From positions 1,085,444 to 1,149,443 of the forward strand of contig NZ_GL872283.1 in the NCBI RefSeq assembly GCF_000191065.1: a stretch of DNA of 64,000 nt, read 5' to 3'. Positions 1-8,628 of the stretch are shown here, piece by piece; positions within the stretch are counted from its first letter, which is position 1, and every line of letters starts with the position of its first letter. Both the position numbers and the translations under genes were made by a program. Source of the DNA: Prevotella multiformis DSM 16608 (GTDB taxonomy: Bacteria > Bacteroidota > Bacteroidia > Bacteroidales > Bacteroidaceae). A model generated the notes under the pieces. It did not search any database. It was not told the DNA's origin and saw only the letters and a program-made list of their open reading frames with translations.

Positions 1-1371
1 CCTGCTGCCGGCCTGCCCGTTGATTTTCCTGTTCAGACTCTGGCAGTAGATCTCGCAGATGCGTTTGGAACAACCCATCACGTTGGTCGGGTTCACGGCC
101 TTGTCGGTGGAAATCATCACAAACTTCCTGACACCATACTTCACGCTGAGATCGGCGATGACTTTCGTTCCCCAGACATTGTTCTGTATGCTCTCCGAAG
201 GATTGTCCTCCATCATCGGGACGTGCTTGTAAGCGGCGGCATGGAATACATAGTCGGGGCGGTAGGTCTGGAAAATCTTTTCCATGCGCTCCTCGTTGGC
301 GATGCTGGCAACGATGGTGTGCGCCTTTATCTCCGGCCAGTCAAAGTGCATCATCAGCCGGATGTCATGCTGGGGGGTCTCCGCCTGGTCTATCAGGATC
401 AGTTCGGAAGGTTCATAGACAGCTATCTGGCGCACCATTTCGGAGCCGATGCTGCCGGCAGACCCCGTTATCATGATTTTCTTCCCACGCAGAAGACGGC
501 CGATGGCGTCCATGTCCACATGGATCTGTTCACGGGGCAGAAGATCCTCTATGCTGATTTCCTTAAGCTGCACCTGGGAATAGTCGTCATCCTGCTTCCA
601 TTCCTTCTCTCCCGAACTCATGAAAATCTGGATGCCAAGGCCGAGGAGCGTGTCCTGCAGCTTCTGGTCATTACGGAAGTACTCATTCTGCAAGGGCGAG
701 ACAAGGACTGCCTGGATGTTCATATCCTTGATGTGTTCTGCAAGTTTGTCATCCGCTACATACACCTTCGTGCCCATGAGGATACGTCCCTTGATGGACG
801 GATCATGAGAGATAAAACCTTTCAGCAGAAAACGGCAAGGCCGTTCGCTGCGGATGATTTTCGCCAGTCCTACACCGCCGTCCCTCACACCATAGATGAG
901 TGTACGCATCCCCTTGTCCGTATTGAACAGGACATCGTAGAGCGACTTCGTCAGGATACGGAACGCCATCATGCCGATGGTCGCGACAAGATACATGGCG
1001 GCAATCTGCCGTCCTTCGAGCCGTACAAACTCCAGATTCCAATGATAGACCACGTAGTGCATGGCCTCTGCAATGCCCAGCGAGAGCAGCATTGCCAGTC
1101 CCACACGCTGCAGATCGACGAAGGAAGAATAGCGGATGATGCCCGAATAGGTACGGAAAAGCTTGAATCCTATCAGGTTGAAGACCATATACATGAAGAT
1201 GGTCTTGGTCAGCAGGGCGATGTTTCCCAAGGCTACCGCCCCGTGATAATACAGCCAGAAGACGAAGATGCCGGAAAGGTAACAGATAAGAATGTCCATG
1301 CCGAGCACCACCCAGTAAGGAAGGGCATTAACAGAAAGATACCAGTTGAAAAGCTTGTCGACTACCTTCAT
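1..1371 (-). CDS. Nucleotide-sugar 4,6-dehydratase, CapD/WbpM/PglF family (3' end outside window)
   Basis: Membrane-bound NAD(P)-dependent dehydratase of UDP-sugars, used at the start of capsule, O-antigen or glycan synthesis. I translated 457 residues from ATG at 1371; the reading frame runs off the window edge, so the C-terminal part is missing. The N-terminus has about four hydrophobic helices (roughly residues 10-130), then a central region with the nucleotide-binding motif TGSAGSIGSE near residue 305. Near residue 412 is STDKAVNPTNVMG followed by SKR, the signature of the large WbpM/PglF group in which Met replaces the usual SDR Tyr. An earlier in-frame ATG is blocked by a stop, which fixes the start. 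A -7-like box lies 86 nt upstream. The UDP-GlcNAc substrate is family knowledge, not visible here. Confidence 0.93.
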   Translation of the reverse strand, partial: MKVVDKLFNWYLSVNALPYWVVLGMDILICYLSGIFVFWLYYHGAVALGNIALLTKTIFMYMVFNLIGFKLFRTYSGIIRYSSFVDLQRVGLAMLLSLGIAEAMHYVVYHWNLEFVRLEGRQIAAMYLVATIGMMAFRILTKSLYDVLFNTDKGMRTLIYGVRDGGVGLAKIIRSERPCRFLLKGFISHDPSIKGRILMGTKVYVADDKLAEHIKDMNIQAVLVSPLQNEYFRNDQKLQDTLLGLGIQIFMSSGEKEWKQDDDYSQVQLKEISIEDLLPREQIHVDMDAIGRLLRGKKIMITGSAGSIGSEMVRQIAVYEPSELILIDQAETPQHDIRLMMHFDWPEIKAHTIVASIANEERMEKIFQTYRPDYVFHAAAYKHVPMMEDNPSESIQNNVWGTKVIADLSVKYGVRKFVMISTDKAVNPTNVMGCSKRICEIYCQSLNRKINGQAGSR

Positions 1372-1456
1372 ATCCCATTCATAAATTAAGCCATAACCCT
1401 CTCTGAATGCAGAAAGAAGGCCTGCAAATCCATTTTATTAGTTTTAATTTAGGCTG

Positions 1457-1464
1457 CAAATTTA
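1457..1464 (-). promoter_or_regulatory. -7 promoter box for the CapD-like gene
   Basis: On the minus strand this reads TAAATTTG, matching the Bacteroidetes -7 consensus TAnnTTTG. It lies 86 nt upstream of the start at 1371. No clear TTTG is found at the -33 position, so support is from one box only. Confidence 0.5.
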
Positions 1465-1537
1465 AGCAAAAAAACTTAAACGTCCTAATTTAAGTCGCAG
1501 AGAATTGACCCCTCTGCAACGGATTCGCGCTTTTCCA

Positions 1538-2926
1538 TCACCGCACATCCATCTGGATATGATAAAGTCCTGCGTAGAGACCGGACTGATGGGTGAAGGT
1601 GAGGATGACCTCACGTTCGCCGTATGCAGTCGGGCTGCCTTTCCGTTCAAGGATGAAATTCCCGTCCAAGGTACGATAGTCTCCTCCACCGAGCACAGCA
1701 TAACCGCACTCTACAGCCTGCCGGGCAAAGGAACCCATCTCGGCTTCCGACCATGTAAAGAGGTTAATGCGGTTAATGGAAAGGCTGTCTCCCATGGAGG
1801 AACCGAAAAAGCCCGCCTGCCGCGGTCTGTCACCCGTCACCCTGTCTTTTCCTGTCTGTGCATCATAAGGCAGATGGTGATGGAGGATTATTTCCTTCTG
1901 TGCGCCGTAGCCGTTGACGGTCTGGGTGTCCTCCAACCGGAGGCGTCTGCCTAAACCTGTCAATTCGTCTATCCGTTTCAAGCTTTCTTCTTCCCGGCTC
2001 AAAAGGCCATATAGATAGGAGAAAGGGAAAAAGGACTGGCCGTCTTCTGATGCGATGACCGTCTTTTCGTCTCTCGCAGAGGCAGAGTCGGCCGGCAGAC
2101 GGTCTGGATACTTCACGTCCGCCACAAGCTCTTGCTCTTTTGTCATGTCCTTTGAGGGTCTTCCATCACGGGCTTTCGAAGGAGTCTTGCCGGCGGTATG
2201 GGATCCTTGGAAATCCGCATCTCTACGCACATCTTCCTGTCTTACATCTGAAGTCACGTGCTTCTCCGGACGGTCTTCGCTTTCTCCGGACTCCGGTATG
2301 CCGGATTCCCGGGTCCTGGAGATGGTCTTCGACTGTGCCATGATCAGCGCCTCATCGTGCCGGAAACGCTCACAGAAAGCATCCTCGTTGGTCTGTCGGT
2401 CTATGTAGTGGTCTTTTCCGCCCTGTATCTCTCTGACCTTAGCCCCGTTCCGCCAGACGGTTGTATATTCCAGATGTCCGTTTTCATCATAAGTATAGCA
2501 TGGGCCGTCGAGGACACCGTTCCGGTAACTCAACTTCATTCCAATATTTCCACTTGGGAAAAAAGACAGCGCTCTGCCGTCCGCCTTGCCATTTCTGTAC
2601 TGCATGACGGACTCTACCCTGCCTGACTTGTGGAATGTCCGGCATACCCCGGTCAGTACGGTCCTGCGGTCATTCTGTCTGTCAAGACTTGTATAATGCT
2701 TCTCGGCCTGCAGCTGTCCGGTGATGAAATAGTCGTAAAACATCTTCTGCCCCTTTTCATCCACAGCAAGAACACGATAATAGGAGGCCTTGTCAGCACT
2801 GGGAACAGGCTGCCACCGGCTGTTATAGAACAAAGCTCCATGAGGAATGTAGCTGCGTGAAACCTTCTGGGCTGAGGCCAGTTGGAACACGGCGCATACC
2901 CACATAACAATGTGCAAACGTCTCAT
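1538..2926 (-). CDS. Secreted protein with YwqK/MORN-like repeats
   Basis: A 462-residue protein of unknown role. Residues 1-19 form a signal peptide ending around LASAQ, so it is probably exported. Residues about 60-170 hold several repeats of the type G-x-x-x-x-(F/Y)-x-x-x-G-x-(V/I/L), with aromatic and glycine spacing as in the MORN variant (YwqK, Pfam MORN_2), for example YFITGQLQAEKHY, FHKSGRVESVMQYRNGKADG and FFPSGNIGMKLSYRNGVLDG. Residues about 190-300 are a charged, low-complexity linker rich in E, R, K and S. The C-terminal 150 residues match nothing I recognise. YwqK proteins are often labelled antitoxins in databases, but no toxin partner is visible here. It is a single gene divergent from ptb. 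Confidence 0.75.
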   Translation of the reverse strand: MRRLHIVMWVCAVFQLASAQKVSRSYIPHGALFYNSRWQPVPSADKASYYRVLAVDEKGQKMFYDYFITGQLQAEKHYTSLDRQNDRRTVLTGVCRTFHKSGRVESVMQYRNGKADGRALSFFPSGNIGMKLSYRNGVLDGPCYTYDENGHLEYTTVWRNGAKVREIQGGKDHYIDRQTNEDAFCERFRHDEALIMAQSKTISRTRESGIPESGESEDRPEKHVTSDVRQEDVRRDADFQGSHTAGKTPSKARDGRPSKDMTKEQELVADVKYPDRLPADSASARDEKTVIASEDGQSFFPFSYLYGLLSREEESLKRIDELTGLGRRLRLEDTQTVNGYGAQKEIILHHHLPYDAQTGKDRVTGDRPRQAGFFGSSMGDSLSINRINLFTWSEAEMGSFARQAVECGYAVLGGGDYRTLDGNFILERKGSPTAYGEREVILTFTHQSGLYAGLYHIQMDVR

Positions 2927-2947
2927 ATAAAATCTTTAATACGACCG

Positions 2948-2955
2948 CAAATATA
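2948..2955 (-). promoter_or_regulatory. -7 promoter box for the YwqK-like gene
   Basis: The minus strand reads TATATTTG (TAnnTTTG), 22 nt upstream of the start codon at 2926. The -33 position is T-rich but lacks an exact TTTG. Confidence 0.5.
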
Positions 2956-3029
2956 CATCAATGAAGCTGAAAAAAAGAATTTTCCTGTGTTTTTTCACCA
3001 GAGAACGATTGTATTTCAAAACAAAGTAG

Positions 3030-3037
3030 TATCTTTG
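3030..3037 (+). promoter_or_regulatory. -7 promoter box for ptb-buk
   Basis: Reads TATCTTTG, 37 nt before the ptb start codon at 3074. An ATTG about 18 nt upstream may serve as a weak -33 element. Confidence 0.55.
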
Positions 3038-3073
3038 TCACGTCATCAGACTATAACTGAAAATCGATTAACT

Positions 3074-3985
3074 ATGCCAGAACAAAAAAAGACGATCAAA
3101 GACTTTAGCCAGCTCATCGCTCTTCTCAAGGAGAAGAACGTCTGCAAGCGCACCGCCGTGGCGTGGCCGGAGGATGCTCATACGCAGGAAGCTGTCACCA
3201 GGGCAGCGCAGGAAGGGTTTATAAGCCCTATACTGGTCTGTTCCGAAGAAACCGCAGAAGGCTATGCCGGCAGGCATGGCTTTCAGTCGGTCATCGCCCG
3301 GACACCTGAAGAGGCGGCACAGAAAGCAGTCGGACTGGTAAGGGAGAAACAGGCAGATGTCCTCATGAAAGGGTTCTTGAACACGGATGTGCTGTTGCGT
3401 GCCATTCTTGACAAGGAGGTCGGAATCCTGCCGAAAGACACGGTGTTGACCCATATCACCGTCGCCAAACTGCCCGAATACCACAAGCTGCTGTTCTTTA
3501 CCGATGCGGCGGTCATCCCCGCCCCGACGGACAAACAGCGACGGGAACAGGTCAGATACGTTGTCGATTTCTGCCATGCCTTCCAGATTGATTGCCCGAG
3601 AGTCTCCCTTATCCACTGTTCTGAAAAGGTAGACGAACGCCATTTTCCTTATACCGCATCCTATGCGACACTCCGAGAGGAAGGGGAGAACGGAGCTTTC
3701 GGTTCCTGCCTGATAGACGGTCCTTTGGACCTGAAGACCTCCTGTTCGCCTGAGGCCATGAGCGTCAAACGGATCGATTCCCCCATAGGAGGCGATGCTG
3801 ATGCCTTGATTTTCCCCGATATTGAAGCCGGAAATCTGTTCTACAAGGCCGTCACTCTCTTCTGCCGTGCAGAGACAGCTGCCGTCCTTCAGGGTACAAT
3901 GGCGCCCGTTGTACTTCCCAGCCGAGGCGACACTGTCGAATCCAAATTATACAGCCTCGCGCTGGCAAGCCTGATTTCCAGGTAG
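3074..3985 (+). CDS. ptb: Phosphate butyryltransferase/acetyltransferase family (Ptb-like)
   Basis: Converts an acyl-CoA plus phosphate into acyl-phosphate and CoA in the cytoplasm; the next gene can then make ATP from the acyl-phosphate. The product is 303 residues, close to the usual 300 of Ptb and the catalytic part of Pta. The start at 3074 (MPEQKKTIKDF) was chosen because it follows the promoter box at 3030 by 37 nt; upstream in-frame codons would precede that promoter. The fold family is recognisable from VLMKGFLNTDVLLRAIL and from the C-terminal GDADALIFPDIEAGNLFYKA, typical of PTA_PTB proteins. Its placement 35 nt before butyrate kinase argues for Ptb over Pta. Acyl specificity (butyrate, isobutyrate, isovalerate) cannot be read from sequence. 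Confidence 0.88.
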   Translation: MPEQKKTIKDFSQLIALLKEKNVCKRTAVAWPEDAHTQEAVTRAAQEGFISPILVCSEETAEGYAGRHGFQSVIARTPEEAAQKAVGLVREKQADVLMKGFLNTDVLLRAILDKEVGILPKDTVLTHITVAKLPEYHKLLFFTDAAVIPAPTDKQRREQVRYVVDFCHAFQIDCPRVSLIHCSEKVDERHFPYTASYATLREEGENGAFGSCLIDGPLDLKTSCSPEAMSVKRIDSPIGGDADALIFPDIEAGNLFYKAVTLFCRAETAAVLQGTMAPVVLPSRGDTVESKLYSLALASLISR

Positions 3986-4020
3986 CATATCCCCTCTACA
4001 TTAAGGTGCAACAAGACATT

Positions 4021-5085
4021 ATGCCATACAAGATATTAGCAATCAACCCCGGCTCGACTTCCACAAAGATTTCCCTTGCTGACGACGACCAGCCGGTGTT
4101 CGTGGCGGACATCACCCACTCCCAGGAAGAGCTGAGCAAATTCAAACGCATCTCCGACCAGTTCCACTTCCGCAAGCAGGTTGTCATAGAGGAGCTGAAG
4201 AAACGCAATATTCCCCTTGACTTCGATGCCGTCATCGGTCGAGGCGGACTTGCCAAACCCGTTCCCAGCGGTGTCTTCTCCATTACTGAAAAGATGATCC
4301 TCGACCAGCAGCAGGCTATCCACCAGCACGTATGCGACCTCGGCTGCATGATTGCCGACGAGATAGCCCGTGAGATTCCGGGGTGCAGGAGCTTCGTAGC
4401 CGACCCCGGTGTCGTAGACGAGATGGAGCCCGAGGCACGTATCTCAGGCTCTCCGCTGATGCCCCGTATGTGTATCTGGCACGCTCTGAACCAGAAAGCG
4501 ATAGGCAGACGATTTGCCAAAGACATGGGGACAACCTATGAGAAGCTAAACCTCATTATATGCCATCTGGGCGGAGGAATCTCCATTGCGGCCCATGACC
4601 ACGGCAGGGCCGTCGATGCCAACAACGCCCTGGATGGAGAAGGACCGTTCTCTCCCGAACGGGCCGGGTCGTTACCCGCAGCCGACCTGATCCGTCTCTG
4701 TTTCAGCGGGAAATACACCGAAGACCAGCTGCTGAAGAAAGTAAGCGGACAGGCTGGACTCATCGCACACCTCGGAACCAACGACCTCAAGGAGATAATG
4801 AACTGGATAAAAGCAGGTGACAAGCATGCCGAACTCATTGTTTCAGCCATGATATGGCACATCGCAAAGAATATTGCAGCAGAAGGTGCCGTACTGTACG
4901 GGAAAATCGATGCCATTCTTCTGACAGGCGGCATGGCGAAATGTGACTATATCATCGAAAGGCTCAGGCGGCGGCTCAGCTATCTTGCCCCGATCCACGT
5001 CTATCCCGGGCAGGACGAGATGCTGGCACTGACCGAGAATGCACTGGCTGTCCTGTGCGGAGAGAGAACGGCACGGGAATATTGA
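4021..5085 (+). CDS. buk: Butyrate kinase
   Basis: Transfers phosphate from butyryl- or a branched acyl-phosphate to ADP, yielding the free acid and ATP. The 354-residue product has the ASKHA phosphate-binding motif NPGSTSTK at residues 8-15, the second phosphate loop HLGGGIS near residue 183, and ILLTGGMA near residue 300, all expected in acetate/butyrate kinases; the length matches Buk rather than AckA (about 400). I start at the ATG at 4021; a GTG five codons earlier is possible but less likely. It is co-directional with ptb 35 nt upstream and with sucC 84 nt downstream. Confidence 0.93.
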   Translation: MPYKILAINPGSTSTKISLADDDQPVFVADITHSQEELSKFKRISDQFHFRKQVVIEELKKRNIPLDFDAVIGRGGLAKPVPSGVFSITEKMILDQQQAIHQHVCDLGCMIADEIAREIPGCRSFVADPGVVDEMEPEARISGSPLMPRMCIWHALNQKAIGRRFAKDMGTTYEKLNLIICHLGGGISIAAHDHGRAVDANNALDGEGPFSPERAGSLPAADLIRLCFSGKYTEDQLLKKVSGQAGLIAHLGTNDLKEIMNWIKAGDKHAELIVSAMIWHIAKNIAAEGAVLYGKIDAILLTGGMAKCDYIIERLRRRLSYLAPIHVYPGQDEMLALTENALAVLCGERTAREY

Positions 5086-5169
5086 CGAAAGTCACCGTCA
5101 CGATCAGGAATCCTAAACAATTCAACTATCATTTTATAATTTAAAACTTATAATTTAAAACCAAATCTT

Positions 5170-6309
5170 ATGAAGGTACATGAATACCAGGCAAAGAAAT
5201 TCTTTGCAAGTTATGGACTTCCGGTGGACCGCAACATCATCTGTCGCACCCCCGATGAAGCTGTAGCTGCCTACAAGCAGTTAGGTGTTGAGAAAGCCGT
5301 GGTCAAGGCACAGGTTCACACGGGCGGACGAGGCAAGGCCGGTGGTGTGAAACTTGGCAGCAGCGAAGCCGAGATCCGCCAGCATGCTGAGGCGATTCTG
5401 GGCATGAACATCAAGGGGTTTATCGTCGACAGGGTGCTCGTGAGCGAGGCCGTCGACATCGCATCAGAGTACTACATGAGTATCCTTGTAGACCGTAAAT
5501 CGAAGTGTCCGATGTTGATGCTGAGCCGTGCCGGCGGTATGGACATCGAGCAGGTTGCCAAGGAGACACCGGAAAAGATCGAGAAGATCGTCATCGATCC
5601 CGTTGTCGGCATGAACGACTACCTCGCCAGAGAGGCTGCCTTCAAGCTCTTCGACAACATGGCGCAGGTGAAGCAGGCTGTTCCCGTCTTTAAGAACATC
5701 TATAAGCTGTTCACAGAGAAAGACGCCTCGCTGGCAGAAATCAATCCTCTGGTCCTGCTGAAGGATGGGACACTGAAAGCAATCGATGCCAAGATGACCT
5801 TCGACGACAATGCCCTCTTCCGCCACCCGGATGTGGCCGAACTCTTCGAGCCGACCGAAGAAGAACGCAAGGAGCGTGAAGCCAAGGACAAAGGGTTCAG
5901 CTATGTGAACCTCGGAGGAAGCATCGGCTGCATGGTAAACGGTGCCGGTCTTGCCATGGCTACCATGGACATGATCAAACTGTATGGCGGCGAACCTGCC
6001 AACTTCCTCGACATCGGCGGCAGTTCCAATCCCGAGAAGATCGTCGAGGCGATGAAGCTTCTCTTGAGCGACAAACATGTAAAGGTCGTATTGATCAATA
6101 TCTTCGGTGGCATCACACGATGTGATGATGTGGCCAACGGACTTCTGGAGGCTTTCAAGGTAATCGAGACCGACATACCTATCGTCATCCGTCTGACAGG
6201 AACCAATGAAGCCGAAGGAAGAGCCATCCTCGAAGGCACTCATTTTACCGTCGGCACAAGCATGGCCGACGCAGGACACAAGGCTGTAGAACTGAGCAAA
6301 AAACTTTAA
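5170..6309 (+). CDS. sucC: Succinyl-CoA synthetase (ADP-forming), beta subunit
   Basis: The beta subunit binds nucleotide through an ATP-grasp fold and, with SucD, interconverts succinyl-CoA + ADP + Pi and succinate + ATP. The 379-residue length is standard. The N-terminus MKVHEYQAKKFFASYGLPV is the family hallmark, followed by VVKAQVHTGGRGKAGGVKL (ATP-grasp), and the C-terminal ligase half has NIFGGITRCDDVANG. It is separated from sucD by 12 nt. In succinate-producing Bacteroidales the enzyme can act in the reductive branch toward succinate and propionate; that role is inferred. Confidence 0.97.
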   Translation: MKVHEYQAKKFFASYGLPVDRNIICRTPDEAVAAYKQLGVEKAVVKAQVHTGGRGKAGGVKLGSSEAEIRQHAEAILGMNIKGFIVDRVLVSEAVDIASEYYMSILVDRKSKCPMLMLSRAGGMDIEQVAKETPEKIEKIVIDPVVGMNDYLAREAAFKLFDNMAQVKQAVPVFKNIYKLFTEKDASLAEINPLVLLKDGTLKAIDAKMTFDDNALFRHPDVAELFEPTEEERKEREAKDKGFSYVNLGGSIGCMVNGAGLAMATMDMIKLYGGEPANFLDIGGSSNPEKIVEAMKLLLSDKHVKVVLINIFGGITRCDDVANGLLEAFKVIETDIPIVIRLTGTNEAEGRAILEGTHFTVGTSMADAGHKAVELSKKL

Positions 6310-6321
6310 AACACAAGAACT

Positions 6322-7194
6322 ATGAGTATTCTGATCAACAAAAATACAAAACTAATCGTACAGGGTATTACAGGACGTGACGGCAGTTTCCACGCTTCCA
6401 AGATGAAAGAGTATGGCACCAACGTGGTGGGCGGCACTTCGCCGGGCAAGGCCGGACAGGAAGTGAGCGGCATTCCGGTGTTCAATACCGTCAAGGATGC
6501 GGTTGCGGCAACCGGTGCCAACACCTCCATCATCTTCGTTCCAGCCCCCTTTGCAAAGGATGCCATGCTCGAAGCGATTGACGGCGGCATCAAGCTCGTC
6601 ATCTGCATTACCGAGGGTGTGCCGACCCTCGATGCCGTCGCCGCACAGCGTTATGCACGCATCAAGGGCGTAAGCGTCATCGGCCCGAACTGTCCGGGAC
6701 TGATTTCTCCGGACGAGAGCATGGCCGGCATCATGCCGACCAACATCTTCAAGAAAGGCCATACAGGTGTCATCAGCCGCAGTGGTACGCTTACCTACGA
6801 AGTGGTCTACAACCTTACTCAGGCCGGCCTGGGACAGTCAACGGCCGTAGGCGTAGGAGGCGACCCCGTAGTGGGTCTCTACTTTGAGGAGCTGCTCCGT
6901 ATGTTCCAGGATGATCCGGAGACCGACAGCATCGCACTCATCGGTGAAATCGGCGGCGATGCCGAAGAGCGTGCAGCTAAATTCATCAAGGAGCACGTGA
7001 CGAAGCCGGTGGCCGTGTTCATCTCCGGGCAGCAGGCACCTCCAGGAAAGCAGATGGGACACGCCGGTGCCATCATCTCAAGCGGATCAGGCTCTGCAAG
7101 CGAGAAGATTGCCGCCTTCGAGGCCGTCGGTGTACCTGTGGCACGTGAGACAAGAGAAATCCCGGAGCTGTTGAAAAAGCAGCTGAACAGATGA
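6322..7194 (+). CDS. sucD: Succinyl-CoA synthetase, alpha subunit
   Basis: The alpha subunit carries the CoA-binding Rossmann domain and the phosphohistidine. The 290-residue product has VQGITGRDGSFHASKM (phosphate/CoA loop) near residue 12, GPNCPGLISP near residue 118, and MGHAGAIISSGSGSASEKI near residue 238, which contains the phosphorylated His of GHAGA. It is the last gene of the ptb-buk-sucCD run and is followed by a clear terminator hairpin 60 nt after its stop. Confidence 0.97.
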   Translation: MSILINKNTKLIVQGITGRDGSFHASKMKEYGTNVVGGTSPGKAGQEVSGIPVFNTVKDAVAATGANTSIIFVPAPFAKDAMLEAIDGGIKLVICITEGVPTLDAVAAQRYARIKGVSVIGPNCPGLISPDESMAGIMPTNIFKKGHTGVISRSGTLTYEVVYNLTQAGLGQSTAVGVGGDPVVGLYFEELLRMFQDDPETDSIALIGEIGGDAEERAAKFIKEHVTKPVAVFISGQQAPPGKQMGHAGAIISSGSGSASEKIAAFEAVGVPVARETREIPELLKKQLNR

Positions 7195-7253
7195 CCGTAC
7201 CGTGTCTCGCCGTCTCTGACAGGACGGCGGGATGCGAATATGCCCATAGCTGA

Positions 7254-7300
7254 ATCCCACCGCAGCAGCATAACAGGCTGGCCGCGGTGGGATTTTTTTT
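7254..7300 (+). terminator. Rho-independent terminator after sucD
   Basis: A perfect 10-bp stem (ATCCCACCGC paired with GCGGTGGGAT) around a 20-nt loop, followed by a run of T. It sits where the ptb-buk-sucCD transcript should end. Confidence 0.9.
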
Positions 7301-7655
7301 GTGGATTTTCCGCTATCCACAGTCATGTTCCGTCACGTCAGCTTGTCAGCCGACAGGTAGGGACTTTTTCACAGGCTTTCAATCAGGGAAACCGGCAGAG
7401 GCAGAAAACTGCCAGACGAAAACATTAAACAACATACCGAGGCCGCAGAAAAGCTCTCTTACACGAGGCTTCCGGAAAGTGTAACCTGTTGATAATCGAA
7501 TATGCAGTGTTGTGATAAACAGGGCTTTACAGCGGTCTCATACAGACGATAATCATTTAAAAAAGTTCTTTCACCCGTCAACCGAGTTTAAAAACAAGAC
7601 GAGAACCCATCAGCCCAGAACAGGAAGATACAGGGTATACAACACGCATCTGCAT
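7301..7655. other. Gene-free stretch with DnaA-box-like sites
   Basis: No credible gene. It contains a short inverted repeat (GTGGAT / ATCCAC at 7301-7320) and several matches to the DnaA box TTATCCACA: CTATCCACA at 7313-7321 and TTATCAACA on the minus strand at 7487-7495 (one mismatch each), and TTTTTCACA at 7365-7373, which fits the looser TTWTNCACA. The cluster could be chance, a DnaA titration site or part of an origin; no dnaA or other origin-associated gene lies nearby. Confidence 0.3.
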
Positions 7656-7737
7656 GGGAACAGGATTCCCAACCGATTGGGAACATCATTCCCAAATACC
7701 GGGAACAGGATTCCCAGCCGTCGGGAACAGGACTCCC
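7656..7737 (-). repeat. Four-unit GGGAA-N5-TTCCC array, copy A (inverted orientation)
   Basis: Four 15-bp units start at 7656, 7679, 7701 and 7723. The first three are GGGAAC-N4-TTCCC; the last ends ACTCCC. Start-to-start steps on the plus strand are 23, 22 and 22, so on the minus strand the order is 22, 22, 23, as in the other three copies read on the plus strand. The gap of the 23 step reads AATCGGTT on the minus strand, sharing CGGTT with copies C and D. The array lies between the 3' ends of two convergent genes (sucD and the acetyltransferase). Function unknown. Confidence 0.9.
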
Positions 7738-7911
7738 GGCAGCCCCATCCCGACAGTTTTCAAAACGGAATCCGCAAAGCGTTGACGGATTCCATCGCAC
7801 CGGTATGTCCGTGGCTTTTTCAGCACATCCCGGCAGCCTGTATTCTACAACGCCGGAGTCCTGCGGAAAGCTTCTTGTCCATGGAAGGCCGCAGGCATCA
7901 CAAACCGGTAT

Positions 7912-8472
7912 TTACTCCTCGCCTATTTTCCTGATGACCTTGCAGGGATTGCCTGCCGCCACCACACCGGCGGGGATGTCATGGGTTACGACAGAACCTG
8001 CACCGATCGTGGTCCCGTCGCCAATGGTCACACCGGGCAGGACAACGACATTACCGCCTATCCACACATCATTGCCGATGCGGATGGGCAGGGCATATTC
8101 TATTTTCCTGTTGCGCTGAGCGACATCGAGCGGATGCCCCGCAGTATAGAACGAACAGTTGGGTGCGACGAAGACATTGTCGCCGAACGTCACCTTGGCT
8201 TCATCAAGTATCACGCAGTTGGTATTGGCGAAAAAGTTCTTCCCCACCTCTATGTTATAACCATAATCGCAGAAGAACGGAGCGACGATGAACAGTCCGT
8301 CACCAGCCCTGCCGAACAGGTTCCGCAGCCGCTCCATGCGTTCCTCCCTGTGTGAAGGAGGAATCCGGTTGATTTCGTAACACTCATTCTCACAGTAATA
8401 AAGGTCCTTCAAGACCTCCGGATCATTTGCCTGGTAAAGCATTCCTCGCTGCTGTTTCTCTTTCTCTGTCAT
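7912..8472 (-). CDS. Sugar O-acetyltransferase, maltose/galactoside acetyltransferase family
   Basis: An acetyl-CoA-dependent O-acetyltransferase with a left-handed beta-helix, probably trimeric and cytoplasmic, acetylating a sugar. From the ATG at 8472 (MTEKEKQQRGM) it is 186 residues, the usual size of Maa/LacA/NodL proteins, and begins with the family cap motif. Hexapeptide repeats run from about residue 70 to 175; the catalytic His lies in FYTAGHPLDVAQRN near residue 112, and the C-terminal GAGSVVTHDIPAGVVAAGNPCKVIR is diagnostic. An upstream in-frame ATG at 8502 is possible but would add a non-conserved tail. Its natural substrate is unknown. Confidence 0.9.
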   Translation of the reverse strand: MTEKEKQQRGMLYQANDPEVLKDLYYCENECYEINRIPPSHREERMERLRNLFGRAGDGLFIVAPFFCDYGYNIEVGKNFFANTNCVILDEAKVTFGDNVFVAPNCSFYTAGHPLDVAQRNRKIEYALPIRIGNDVWIGGNVVVLPGVTIGDGTTIGAGSVVTHDIPAGVVAAGNPCKVIRKIGEE

Positions 8473-8620
8473 TGTCTTCTGATTTATTTTAAAGATGTCC
8501 ATTCAGGCAGATTCTGAAAGAACACAGGTCTGTCGGTACAAAAGAACCGGTCGGTCCCCTGTGCCTGTCCTGCCCGACACATACGTGCGCCGATCTGTAA
8601 ACCTGTGGTAGTCTTTCCTG

Positions 8621-8628
8621 CAAATATA
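8621..8628 (-). promoter_or_regulatory. -7 promoter box for the acetyltransferase gene
   Basis: Reads TATATTTG on the minus strand, with CTTG at the expected -33 position about 20 nt upstream. It predicts a 5' UTR of about 140 nt before the start at 8472. Confidence 0.55.

Noticed and set aside
223..1389. 388-codon plus-strand frame at the window start
   Set aside because: Antisense to the CapD/WbpM-like gene, whose TGSAGSIG and STDK motifs settle the strand.
1538..2926. YwqK-like gene as the antitoxin of a toxin-antitoxin pair
   Set aside because: No toxin gene adjoins it, it has a signal peptide, and the antitoxin label is a database habit for MORN_2 repeats.
7656..7737. Palindromic arrays as a CRISPR
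   Set aside because: Units are 15 bp, gaps 7-8 bp, only four units each, and no cas genes are present. CRISPR spacers are much longer.
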